Made by a program: the position numbers and the translations under genes. A stretch of 64,000 bases of DNA. Source: Cyclobacteriaceae bacterium YHN15 (GTDB lineage: Bacteria > Bacteroidota > Bacteroidia > Cytophagales > Cyclobacteriaceae). This document shows positions 38,179 through 46,820 of this stretch, piece after piece. The stretch spans positions 62,001 through 126,000 of the forward strand of contig RKQB01000003.1 of the NCBI GenBank assembly GCA_003797895.1. The letters run 5' to 3'. Each line of letters begins with the position of its first letter. Within the stretch, counting starts at the first letter, position 1. The notes beneath the pieces are model-generated. The model saw nothing but the letters and a program-made list of their open reading frames with translations. It searched no databases and had not been told where the DNA came from.

Positions 38179-38907
38179 TTATTTTTTTGAAAATAGCGCT
38201 AAGATTTTATTGGATTTGTCCCGGATGACAATTCGTTGTTCGTCTGCAGCTGTGCCCAAAGAGCGACTCCATTTCATCTTATTGTGCAGATGGTGTAATC
38301 CTTTGATTTGATCTTCAGGCCTGATTTTGACACCCAATGTTTGATAAAATGCACTGGGATCGTCGTCCATATCCAAATAGCCGCGGGCACTATAATCCTC
38401 CAGGTTGATCTGGTCAATCATTTTTTCAAATATGATGATGGTGAAATCTTGCTGGGCAATAAGGTCAGCTAGGGCACCTCTTTGTTCATCTGTAAGAAAT
38501 TGAATGTTGCCTGAGGATTTCATATCCTCAAAAGAATGTCGGTTTGGGAGGTATCTAAATCTATTTAAAGGTGTCCGAAGAGCGCTGTCTACAAAGACGT
38601 CAACGGGCTGACCTCCCTGGTTAAAAAACTGGAAATATCGATCAATATTCTCCAGATTTTCTATTCCCAACACATCCGCCAGTTGGTCAAGTTGTTTAAG
38701 GTCAGATTCAATATCACCCTTAATCCTAATGATGTATTCGTTTCGTCTGATATTGTCCAGTCTTCTCTGATTGGCATTGTTGACCTGCAGGGCAATCAAT
38801 ATCCCGATGACAACGAGGAAGATTTCTCCTACAGCATAGATCAGGTATTGGGTGATTCGGTTTTGCTGAAGGAGTTTTTGGCGGATTTTGCGGAAAAATT
38901 TTATCAT
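38179..38907 (-). CDS. DUF6090-type membrane protein, array member 1 (first)
   Basis: The 242-residue protein begins MIKFFRKIRQKLLQQNRITQ, the same start as member 9. MKSSGNIQFLTDEQRGALAD is the shared motif. It is the first of twelve consecutive relatives in the direction of transcription and follows the esterase gene by 11 nt, so the array could be read through from the enzymes upstream. Confidence 0.78.
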   Translation of the reverse strand: MIKFFRKIRQKLLQQNRITQYLIYAVGEIFLVVIGILIALQVNNANQRRLDNIRRNEYIIRIKGDIESDLKQLDQLADVLGIENLENIDRYFQFFNQGGQPVDVFVDSALRTPLNRFRYLPNRHSFEDMKSSGNIQFLTDEQRGALADLIAQQDFTIIIFEKMIDQINLEDYSARGYLDMDDDPSAFYQTLGVKIRPEDQIKGLHHLHNKMKWSRSLGTAADEQRIVIRDKSNKILALFSKK

Positions 38908-38918
38908 AGGAATCCTTA

Positions 38919-40148
38919 TTATTTAATGATTATCGGCTTTGCGGTGTAAGCGGCACTCAGAAATTTCCAGGTTCCGTTTTCCTTGAGTAATGTGAAATAA
39001 TCCATATTGTGCGATTGGGCTTTCCCCTCCCGGTAGAGGATGGCATCTGCTTTCACAAAGGCCAATTGCCCTTCACTGATATGGATGGTGTAATTGGATA
39101 CCGGTTCGGTGAAGCGGGTCGCGTTTTCGTTTTTACTGGCCAAATAATCTTCAATAGTGGTGGTAAACGTATTCCACTTTCCTTCTCTTAAACTTGCCCC
39201 ACCAATGGTCGCCCTTGGTAAAAACATGGGCTCAATAGCCTCCAAATCGCCGTTTCCAACTGCAATTAAAAAGCTTTCCACCAATTTCTTGACAGCGGAT
39301 TCATCGGATTCGGCCGAAAGTCTGTTTTCCTCCGATTCAAAAATGAATTTGATCCCATCATAAAAACCCGGATAGGGCACATGACCGTAATCGGCATAAG
39401 TGACATACTTGTAGGAAATCCTTTCACCCAACCGGGATTTGATCAGTTCCGAAAAGTCCGCCAATTGCTTATGGATTACCCGATCGGCGTCATAGGGGTC
39501 GTTCAGGGAATTGGCCAGAAAGATTTTTCTACCCTCAAAATCAGCTGGTTTTTGAAAAGCCTTTTCGCTCAAGTCCAGAAAATAAGCATTGCTTTCTTCA
39601 AACCAACCGGCACTGTGTCCGATATAGGCTTCAAATAAGGTGGGTTTGGTAAGCAAGGCATACAATGTAAAAAGACCACTTAGGGACTGTCCTTTGAGGA
39701 TTCTTTGTCCGTTGGTCCGGTAGGTTTTTTCTATGGATGGAATCAGTTCTTTTTCTATAAAAGAAAGGAAATCTTCAGCCCTTGGCGGACCGGGATAGCC
39801 ATTAGCTACTACCGGCATCATATCCCTGTTGCGATCTGTATTCTCAATGGCCACGATGATCATTTCGGGCGCAAGGTTTCGACTCTGTAATCTTCGGAGA
39901 TCAGAGATGGCGTTGAAAAGCCCACTTTCCGAACCATCAAGCAGGTACAAAACGGGATAGGATTGACCTGAAGGGTGGTAGTCAACAGGAAGGTGGATCA
40001 ATAGTTTTCTATTTTCCCGAAGAATCTCCGAGTGGATGCTATCCTGAAATCCTATTTTGATAGAAACATCCTGTGCAAGTAGGCTTCCAGACTTACTCCA
40101 TCCCAAAAGGATCAGTAGAAAAAGGCAATTTATATTAGTGTTTTTCAT
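38919..40148 (-). CDS. Secreted esterase fused to an NTF2/SnoaL-like domain
   Basis: The start is set at 40148, giving the signal LFLLILLGWSKSGSLLAQ. Residues 30-275 are a putative esterase (IroE/Fes type, PF00756): YPVLYLLDGSESG, then Ser155 in KGQSLSGLF, and a late GHVPYPGFYDG with the likely catalytic His. Residues 285-409 form a separate NTF2-like domain (LIAVGNGDLEAIEPMF, ending in TWKFLSAAYTAKP). The fusion is notable because stand-alone NTF2-like genes occur at 17.1 and 41.2 kb. It lies between an element of nested repeats and the DUF6090 array. Confidence 0.82.
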   Translation of the reverse strand: MKNTNINCLFLLILLGWSKSGSLLAQDVSIKIGFQDSIHSEILRENRKLLIHLPVDYHPSGQSYPVLYLLDGSESGLFNAISDLRRLQSRNLAPEMIIVAIENTDRNRDMMPVVANGYPGPPRAEDFLSFIEKELIPSIEKTYRTNGQRILKGQSLSGLFTLYALLTKPTLFEAYIGHSAGWFEESNAYFLDLSEKAFQKPADFEGRKIFLANSLNDPYDADRVIHKQLADFSELIKSRLGERISYKYVTYADYGHVPYPGFYDGIKFIFESEENRLSAESDESAVKKLVESFLIAVGNGDLEAIEPMFLPRATIGGASLREGKWNTFTTTIEDYLASKNENATRFTEPVSNYTIHISEGQLAFVKADAILYREGKAQSHNMDYFTLLKENGTWKFLSAAYTAKPIIIK

Positions 40149-40200
40149 GTTTGCGGAATCTGAAATCTGCAACTAAACCAATTTCCGAAATATAATTTCA

Positions 40201-40322
40201 CCTCGGCAAGCTCGGTGACCGGATAGCTTTTTGTATCAGTAGTAGGGGAAGAAATGCGGCAAAGCCGCATTTCTTCCCCTACTACTAAATATCCCATAAA
40301 TCCGGTGGTCGAGCTTGCCGAG
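40201..40322. repeat. Nested inverted-repeat (double cruciform) element B
   Basis: The outer arms begin CTCGGCAAGCTCG and close at 40322. The inner arms, 40238-40260 and 40264-40286, are perfectly complementary 23-mers around the loop AAA. Inner palindrome length (49 nt) and distance to the outer arms (about 36 nt each side) equal those of element A at 30688-30807, while the inner sequence is unrelated. The element sits in a 212-nt space between two co-oriented genes. Confidence 0.88.
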
Positions 40323-40385
40323 ACCATCTTGAATATTTTTCATTACAGGTAAGGTTGATTTTATACATTTTATTAAATCTTCTAT

Positions 40386-41153
40386 CTAATCTTTTCCTTG
40401 GTATTTGTCTTTGATCTCTTTGATCAGGTCTTCACCCAGTAGCAGCTGCGCCTTATACTCCTGAAGTGAACGCCCCGTCATTGTCCGGACGACAGCGACT
40501 TTATTGATAAATAGGTCCAAGGTGTCTTGATCCCGGATTTTGATATAGGTCTCTTTGGTAATGGGCTTGTCGAACCGCAATTCACCTGTGACCTCAAAAT
40601 TGATCAGTGTTGCAGCTAGTGGTACCAATTCCCATTCTCCCTTTTCTACAAGCTCATCCCGGAATACTGTTTTCTTCAATTGGTTGTCATAGGCATTCAT
40701 TTGATTGACCAGCCTTTGATCGAAAAAGCGCAGGGTACCTGAGGATTTCATTTGGGAATAAGTGCCGTCAGTGGGGGAAAAAGGAAAAGTGGAGAAAACC
40801 ATCGTCATACTTTTGTAAAAAGCCACCGTATCCCAATCCGCACCGGGAGCATGAAGGATGCGAAGGAATTCATCCATTTTTTGGTCTTTCTCCTCCATAA
40901 ACCGGATCCCTTCCTGCAAGGCTTTTCTGTCCTGTTCCAGATCTTCCAACATGGATTGCGCGAGGACTTTGGCACTTTTGTTTTCGACGTAGGCTTCCCT
41001 CTGGTTTTCTACAAAAAATCCAAGGGAAATTGCCAAAAACAGCATAAAGAACTCCTTGAAATAGGATTTCCAGTTCTTCTTTTTCAAAGAGCTGATCATT
41101 TCAATATTGGAAATGTCTTTCCCGCTTTCAGCTATTTCTTGATTTTCTTCCAT
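40386..41153 (-). CDS. DUF6090-related membrane protein with acidic N-terminal extension
   Basis: The start is set at 41153 (MEENQEIAESG); a start at 41177 is also possible. Unlike the array copies, about 35 mostly acidic or polar residues precede the membrane helix (FFMLFLAISLGFFV). The ectodomain carries MKSSGTLRFFDQRLVNQMNA, the same motif as array member 1, so it belongs to the same superfamily but a distinct branch. It follows the NTF2-like gene by a few nt, and element B lies downstream. Confidence 0.68.
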   Translation of the reverse strand: MEENQEIAESGKDISNIEMISSLKKKNWKSYFKEFFMLFLAISLGFFVENQREAYVENKSAKVLAQSMLEDLEQDRKALQEGIRFMEEKDQKMDEFLRILHAPGADWDTVAFYKSMTMVFSTFPFSPTDGTYSQMKSSGTLRFFDQRLVNQMNAYDNQLKKTVFRDELVEKGEWELVPLAATLINFEVTGELRFDKPITKETYIKIRDQDTLDLFINKVAVVRTMTGRSLQEYKAQLLLGEDLIKEIKDKYQGKD

Positions 41154-41157
41154 CAGC

Positions 41158-41604
41158 TTAATTTTCCAGTGTGACAAACAACTGCGATTGAATCAGCCAA
41201 GTCCCGGATTTCTTGGTCCATTGGGCGGAGTACTTCCCTCCCACTACTGCCTTATCCGAACCTTCTACATATCCTTTCCAGGTTCCAGTTTCCCATGCCA
41301 ACATAGTTTTCGGATTGACCAGCACTTCATCCGGAGTCCGGATCCAATACATTCTCGGGCCGGTAGAATTTTGAATATAATTCATCAATTCCTTTTTCCC
41401 GGAAATCAAAGTGCCTGCCCCTGTGGTTATCAAGGCATTTTCTGTGGAAAAGGTCGCATTCAACTCATCATCAAAAGCTCGAATAGCCTGATTCGACGCT
41501 TCCCGTTGCGCAAGAATATGAGACACCTCAGCCTCCTGCGCAAAGGAGAAGGTGACTATTAAAAGCCCTATCAGGGAGAGTAATGTTTTTCTTATCCAAC
41601 TCAT
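41158..41604 (-). CDS. Secreted DUF4440/NTF2-like protein
   Basis: The 148-residue protein has a signal peptide ending in TFSFAQ. The domain order is that of DUF4440: a first helix (REASNQAIRAFDDELNATF), a strand with ALITTGAGTLISGKKELMNY, then MLAWETGTWKGYVEG and WLIQSQLFVTLEN. It overlaps the S9 peptidase gene by 4 nt, so both are translated together. Its role is unknown. Confidence 0.78.
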   Translation of the reverse strand: MSWIRKTLLSLIGLLIVTFSFAQEAEVSHILAQREASNQAIRAFDDELNATFSTENALITTGAGTLISGKKELMNYIQNSTGPRMYWIRTPDEVLVNPKTMLAWETGTWKGYVEGSDKAVVGGKYSAQWTKKSGTWLIQSQLFVTLEN

Positions 41605-43634
41605 TGCTGATCCCGGAAATGATTAAACCAACTCAAAATAGCTGCTGATTTACTCATCAGCATGCTGGGTCGATTGACCAATCCATGGGATGCATTCGGT
41701 ATTCGGACCATGGCAGCTTCCACACCTTGTAGTTTGAGTGCTGCATAATACTGCTCTGATTCAGAAATGGGCGTACGGAAATCCTGCTCACCCGTCAGCA
41801 GCATGGTTGGGGTTTTCACATTGCCAACCAGCGATAACGGCGATCTTCTCCAGTAATTCTCCTGATCCTCCCATGGCATTTTTCCAAACCAATACTTGGC
41901 AAAGAAAGCAGGGTTGTCCGCATGCAGCACAAAACTCGTCCAGTTGATCACCGGCTTGGCCACCACCGCAGCTTTGAAACGATCGGTTTTTCCAATGATC
42001 CAAGCAGTCAAAACTCCGCCGCCTGAACCTCCTGTTACAAATAGGTTATTCGTGTCGACATAGCCTTTGGCTATCACCGCATCCACACCGGACATCAGGT
42101 CTTCATAGTCATGATTGGGATAGTCATGGTGGATGGCATTGCCAAATTCCTCTCCGTACCCAGTACTTCCTCGTGGATTAGCATATAGCACCACATAGCC
42201 TGCGGCTGCATAGGCTTGTATTTCATAAGCAAAAGAAGGCCCGTACATGGCAAAAGGACCGCCGTGAATTTCAAGGATAAAAGGATATTTTTTTTCTGGG
42301 TCAAAATCAGGAGGAGTCACTATCCATCCCTGAATGCTTCTCCCATCGAAACTGGATTCCCACCATAACTCCTCGGTTTTCCCGATTTTTCGGAAGGAAA
42401 AAATATCGTCATTTAAAGCAGTAATCCGGGTGGTGTTTCCTCCATTCCACACAGCCAGATCAGCAGGATGTTCTGCACTGCCCCGGGTAAAGGCGATACG
42501 GTTATTCGAAGAAACTGTATAGGAACCCACGTTGTAAGGCCTTCCCAAATCCAGCCCGCCAAGTCCTTCAACAATCGTTCGGATTTTTCCTGTAAGAGCC
42601 ACATGCCCCACTTTGACATCACCTTGATCATCATACTGAAAGTAAATACCTTGTCCATTTCCTTCCCATTGGGGATTATTTGCGTCACGGTCCAGGTCTG
42701 CTGTCATGTTTTTTATCCCGGATCCATCTACATTCATGATATATAGATTGGTCACCATATAACCCTGGAAGGTGTCATCATGACCTGTGAAGGCAATCAT
42801 TTTGCCGTCAGGAGAAAGTATGGGACTACTATCTGGTCCAAACCTTGAGGTCAAGGCTTTCACGTCACCTGTTGACAAATCCAAACTATATATTTCCGAA
42901 TTTCTGGGTTCCAATTCTGAATTTTCATGCAGGTTGGCTGAGAAGAAAAGGCTTTTCCCATCTTTAGCCCAAATAGGGCTTCCATGATTTTGTGATGTAA
43001 AAGTGCGCTGTCTGGGCGTTCCTCCATCGATTCCCAAGGTGAAAATCTGGGATTTGCCTGATTTTAAATATCCTGCCCCATCACCCCGATAATTTAACTC
43101 ATCGATAAAGATCGGTGATGCATTCCATTCTGCTCCTTCAGGTTTGGCAGGAATGTTCAGCATCGATTTTTTGGCTTCAGGTACAAATTGGGAAAAGGCC
43201 AGCTGACTGTCGTCAGGACTCCAGGACACTGCACCAGGTGGTATTGCAGTATTGGTCAGCGTTACTGTTTCCCTCGTATCCAGATACATGACGTACAGCT
43301 TGACCTTTTCGTCATCCTGATTGGACAGAAATGCGAGTTTCTTGCCGTCATTTGACCAACGTGGAGCATAATCGCGCTGATTTCCTTGGGTGAGTTGTCG
43401 GATGCTGGAACCATCCAAATTACTGATCCAGAGATTGGAATAATCCCGGTCGGTCATGATGTCCTTGAAATTTCGGACAAAAACAACCTGTGAACCATCA
43501 GGGGAAATCTGCGGATCACTGACATATTCCATGTTGAAGAGGTCTGTCAGTTCGAGATTGGTTTTTTCCTGTGCCTGAATGCCGATGGTACAAAAGAACA
43601 ATATACCAAGCAATAATGGGATGCGGTATTTCAT
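41601..43634 (-). CDS. S9-family prolyl-oligopeptidase-like peptidase, secreted
   Basis: The 677-residue protein has a signal peptide (GILFFCTIGIQAQ). Residues 30-390 are WD40-like PD40 repeats (ISPDGSQVVFVRN, WSNDGKKLAFLSN, LSPDGKMIAFTGH). The catalytic domain carries Ser537 in GGSGGGV, Asp618 in GEQDFRTP and His650 in ASHGLV, the full alpha/beta-hydrolase triad. It cleaves short peptides in the periplasm. Its paralogue is at 52854-54872. It heads the long minus-strand run that leads into the DUF6090 array. Confidence 0.92.
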   Translation of the reverse strand: MKYRIPLLLGILFFCTIGIQAQEKTNLELTDLFNMEYVSDPQISPDGSQVVFVRNFKDIMTDRDYSNLWISNLDGSSIRQLTQGNQRDYAPRWSNDGKKLAFLSNQDDEKVKLYVMYLDTRETVTLTNTAIPPGAVSWSPDDSQLAFSQFVPEAKKSMLNIPAKPEGAEWNASPIFIDELNYRGDGAGYLKSGKSQIFTLGIDGGTPRQRTFTSQNHGSPIWAKDGKSLFFSANLHENSELEPRNSEIYSLDLSTGDVKALTSRFGPDSSPILSPDGKMIAFTGHDDTFQGYMVTNLYIMNVDGSGIKNMTADLDRDANNPQWEGNGQGIYFQYDDQGDVKVGHVALTGKIRTIVEGLGGLDLGRPYNVGSYTVSSNNRIAFTRGSAEHPADLAVWNGGNTTRITALNDDIFSFRKIGKTEELWWESSFDGRSIQGWIVTPPDFDPEKKYPFILEIHGGPFAMYGPSFAYEIQAYAAAGYVVLYANPRGSTGYGEEFGNAIHHDYPNHDYEDLMSGVDAVIAKGYVDTNNLFVTGGSGGGVLTAWIIGKTDRFKAAVVAKPVINWTSFVLHADNPAFFAKYWFGKMPWEDQENYWRRSPLSLVGNVKTPTMLLTGEQDFRTPISESEQYYAALKLQGVEAAMVRIPNASHGLVNRPSMLMSKSAAILSWFNHFRDQQ

Positions 43635-43759
43635 TGGATTAACGATTTAAGAGTTTGATGATTTGAATTGGGGAGGAAGTGCCCTTGCTTCAAAAATTAC
43701 TTTTTGATAGCACAAGGGAAAATAAGACTCGGGATGAAAAGGAAGATAAGTGGCTTTTT

Positions 43760-45094
43760 TCATGGGGGTGTAATTTGTTGGTTTATGGAAGGTTTCTTTC
43801 TTTTATAGAAAGCGATCAGCTGATAGATCATGATCAGAATGAGGACGAACAGTCCAATACCAAGGAGTTCGGTTTGGCTCAATTGAAAAAAAACCCATAT
43901 CAAAGCAATCAGGGCAAAAGTGCCAAGAAAGTATCCTCCTTTGATTTGAAATAAATCAGGACCTGGATTTTTTTCTGTTATCCTAAATTTGAAAAAGGCA
44001 AGTATCACTCCTAAATAAATGAGTATGGAGTTACCAGTGACTAAAATCAACAGGTATCTAAAGCTTCCCGTGCCGGCAATAAGTAAATCCAGAATGGCCA
44101 GGAAAACAATCGCAATGGCAGGAGTGCCATATTTGGGATGAAGTTTGGCAAATACTTTTGGCAGGATTCCATCTACTGCTCCGGCGTAAAGAATGCGGTT
44201 TTTCAGTAAAAAAATGGAACTGAATGTGCTCCATACTGCAATAAAGGAGACGATAAGAATCAGAAGAAACCCTGTATTTCCTGCCAGGTTATTGGCTAAT
44301 TCGGCCAATGGAGCCTCCTGATTTTCGAGCAAAGTCTGACCAAGAACTCCCTGAACGGCCAAATGGATCAGGCAAAAAATCAAGACAACGCCGAAAATTC
44401 CAATTACAAATCCCAAAGGGGCTGTTCGCTTAGGATTTTTCATTTCGCCCCCTACACTCAGGGCCAATTCACCACCAAGAAATGCGAAAATCAAGAGTAG
44501 GGAAGCTTCTCCTATTTTGGAAAATTCAGGAAACCCTTTCCAGATAATGTTATCCAAACTAATGGCAGAAAGGCCAAAGGTCACCAGAACCAACATCGCC
44601 AAAACCTTGGTGAAGGTCAGGATTTTCACGAAGATCATGCTGTCTTTAATTCCACGGACGCTGAGCAAAGAAATAATTCCCAAAATCGCTGAAAAAAAGC
44701 CTACCCTGGCCCAAAGTTCCCCAAGAACAGGGAAAGAGGTGGCCGCAATATCGGCCATGGCATTAAGTAGCGCTGCACAGGCCAAAACACCGACTCCAAA
44801 CAAATACAACGAATTGGAAAGAAAACCTGCCAAAGGACCGAATGCCCGCTCAATATAGACATACATCCCGCCCGTATCGGTAACTCGGCTGCTGACCTCA
44901 GCAAAACAAAGACCAAGCGCTAAAAAAATAAATCCACAGAAAATATAGGCCAGAATACTTCCGTTTCCCAAAATCACAAAGACCAGTGCTGGTAGCAGGA
45001 ATATCCCACTTCCTATCGAAATGCTGAGTACATTGGTCACCACACCTAATATGCCAACTTCGCGTTTCAATTTATTGGTTTCGAGGTCTTCCAT
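43760..45094 (-). CDS. APC-family amino-acid permease
   Basis: The 444-residue protein has about 12 hydrophobic segments. Helix 1 contains SIGSGIFLLPA, the unwound glycine-rich substrate site of APC transporters; FAFLGGELALSVGGEMKNPK is the conserved helix 6 to 7 stretch. It overlaps the sulfatase gene by 23 nt at its start. The cargo is probably an amino acid or amine. It is similar to the permease at 46821-48125, including the LKREVG start. Confidence 0.88.
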   Translation of the reverse strand: MEDLETNKLKREVGILGVVTNVLSISIGSGIFLLPALVFVILGNGSILAYIFCGFIFLALGLCFAEVSSRVTDTGGMYVYIERAFGPLAGFLSNSLYLFGVGVLACAALLNAMADIAATSFPVLGELWARVGFFSAILGIISLLSVRGIKDSMIFVKILTFTKVLAMLVLVTFGLSAISLDNIIWKGFPEFSKIGEASLLLIFAFLGGELALSVGGEMKNPKRTAPLGFVIGIFGVVLIFCLIHLAVQGVLGQTLLENQEAPLAELANNLAGNTGFLLILIVSFIAVWSTFSSIFLLKNRILYAGAVDGILPKVFAKLHPKYGTPAIAIVFLAILDLLIAGTGSFRYLLILVTGNSILIYLGVILAFFKFRITEKNPGPDLFQIKGGYFLGTFALIALIWVFFQLSQTELLGIGLFVLILIMIYQLIAFYKRKKPSINQQITPP

Positions 45095-46742
45095 CGTTAG
45101 TCATTAGGTTTTCGCCGGATTTGGGTGTTGGGATTCGGATGCCAACCTGTTGGGAAAATTTCTCCCATTCCAGCAGTAGTTCCTGGTATTTTTCAGGATT
45201 CTCCTCTTTCAGATCCTGCTGCTCGGATAGGTCATGTTCCAAATTGTAAAGCTCGAAGTTTTTCACCTGAAAAGGTTTTTTGGTATTCAAAAGCTTCCAT
45301 TTTCCTTTTCTGAGCATCGCGTCGCCCCGGTGTTCCAAGCCAAAAACATAAGTGGAATCATGAATAGGTTTTGGATCCCCGGTCAACACAGGTAAAAGAG
45401 AGTTTCCCGCCAATCCTGCAACTTCTTTCCCTCTCCAGGTTTTCGGATAGGTTATCCCTGCCAGTTCATAGAAAGTCGGAGCCAGATCCATGATACTGAG
45501 AAATTGATCGTTGATTTGGTTTTTTGGGCTGACTCCCGGACCGGAGATTATCATGGGGGCATTCATTCCCCCTTCGGTGGTGTATCCTTTGAAGTATTTG
45601 AAAGGAGAAGCACCTGCCTCTGCCCATTGCGGGCCGTAGGAAATAAAGGAATTTTCCTTTCCCATATCTTCAAATGCATCTGAGTAATTTTCCTGTAGAA
45701 ATGGCCCAAAATAGTCATGGTAGTAGAAGTCCTCAGCGGCAGCGCCATTATCTGACAGAAATACAATCAGCGTATTCTCGTATTGGCCAGTTTCCTTTAA
45801 GTGGGAAATCAAACGCCCGATGTTGTAGTCCAGATTCTCCACCATACCGGCATAGAGTTCCATTTTTCGGGATTCTTTTTTCTGTTCTTCGGGAGATAGC
45901 GAATCCCATGGTTTGACCCTAGGATGAAGCGGAGGTGTTTCTGCGGTTGGATGGATCATCCCTGCTTTTTTGAGCGATTCCAGTCTTTTGTTGCGAAGGA
46001 CTTCGTAACCGGCATCGTAGCGGCCCTCATATTTTTTCCAGTAGCCTGAATCTACCTGTAAAGGCCAATGCGGGGAAGTGTAAGCGGCAAAAACGAAAAA
46101 GGGCTGTCCATCTTCGCGGTCAGCATTGATATAGGAAATCAGTTTGTCCGTATAAAAATCCGTGGAATAGGCCCCTGCTGGCCAATTGGCCTCTTCTCCA
46201 TTTTCAGTATACAAAGAAACCGGAACATCCGGGAAAATACCTCTTTCGCTGTAATGGTTGGCCCCACCTTCCAGTGTCACAAAGGATTTTTCAAAACCTT
46301 TGTTTGCGGGATTGGCCGCAGGAGTATCTCCCAAATGCCATTTTCCGGCCATATAAGTATGGTAGCCTGCCGAGCGAAGCAGTTCAGGGACAGGTATAAT
46401 CCGATCGCTGAGTTGTCCCTCGTATCCAAGTATTCCTGTGACCAAATCCTGCGAACCCATACCAGCAACATGGTTAAAATTGCCCGACAGCAACATGGCC
46501 CGGCTTACCGCACAAAATGGTGCAGTATGAAAGCGGCTAAAACGGATACCCTCTTGGGCCAATTGATCAAGATTAGGCGTGGAAATGTCCCCTCCAAAGG
46601 AACCCATATCGGCATAGCCCAAGTCATCAGCCATTATTAAAAGGATATTGGGAGGCTTAGGGGGTGGTATATCTTTTTCACAGGAAAAAAACAGGATTCC
46701 AAAAAATGCAATGAAGAAGATTGGTCTTGTTTGGTTAATCAT
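45072..46742 (-). CDS. Arylsulfatase-family lipoprotein with atypical active-site motif
   Basis: The 556-residue protein has a lipobox (GILFFSCEKD), so it is envelope-anchored. It opens NILLIMADDLGYADMGSFGG, the calcium-binding start of type I sulfatases, and ends with normal family blocks (YHTYMAGKWHLG, TLIVFLSDNGAAAED, RKGKWKLLN). The position that should give formylglycine reads CAVSRAMLLSG (Cys77), with Val79 where the maturation consensus needs Pro or Ala. The protein may still be matured, or may be less active. It lies between two APC permeases on the same strand, which hints at a linked substrate such as a sulfated amino compound (inference). Confidence 0.88.
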   Translation of the reverse strand: MINQTRPIFFIAFFGILFFSCEKDIPPPKPPNILLIMADDLGYADMGSFGGDISTPNLDQLAQEGIRFSRFHTAPFCAVSRAMLLSGNFNHVAGMGSQDLVTGILGYEGQLSDRIIPVPELLRSAGYHTYMAGKWHLGDTPAANPANKGFEKSFVTLEGGANHYSERGIFPDVPVSLYTENGEEANWPAGAYSTDFYTDKLISYINADREDGQPFFVFAAYTSPHWPLQVDSGYWKKYEGRYDAGYEVLRNKRLESLKKAGMIHPTAETPPLHPRVKPWDSLSPEEQKKESRKMELYAGMVENLDYNIGRLISHLKETGQYENTLIVFLSDNGAAAEDFYYHDYFGPFLQENYSDAFEDMGKENSFISYGPQWAEAGASPFKYFKGYTTEGGMNAPMIISGPGVSPKNQINDQFLSIMDLAPTFYELAGITYPKTWRGKEVAGLAGNSLLPVLTGDPKPIHDSTYVFGLEHRGDAMLRKGKWKLLNTKKPFQVKNFELYNLEHDLSEQQDLKEENPEKYQELLLEWEKFSQQVGIRIPTPKSGENLMTNDGRPRNQ

Positions 46743-46820
46743 GTGTAAATGTTTTTTTCAAAAGGTAAAAAGGGAAGTTTTATCTGAGCATCTAATTAGC
46801 ATTGAATAAGATAGGGATTT

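Noticed and set aside
45674..46640. Plus-strand frames opposite the sulfatase
   Set aside because: Shadow frames of the sulfatase gene; they lack any family resemblance.
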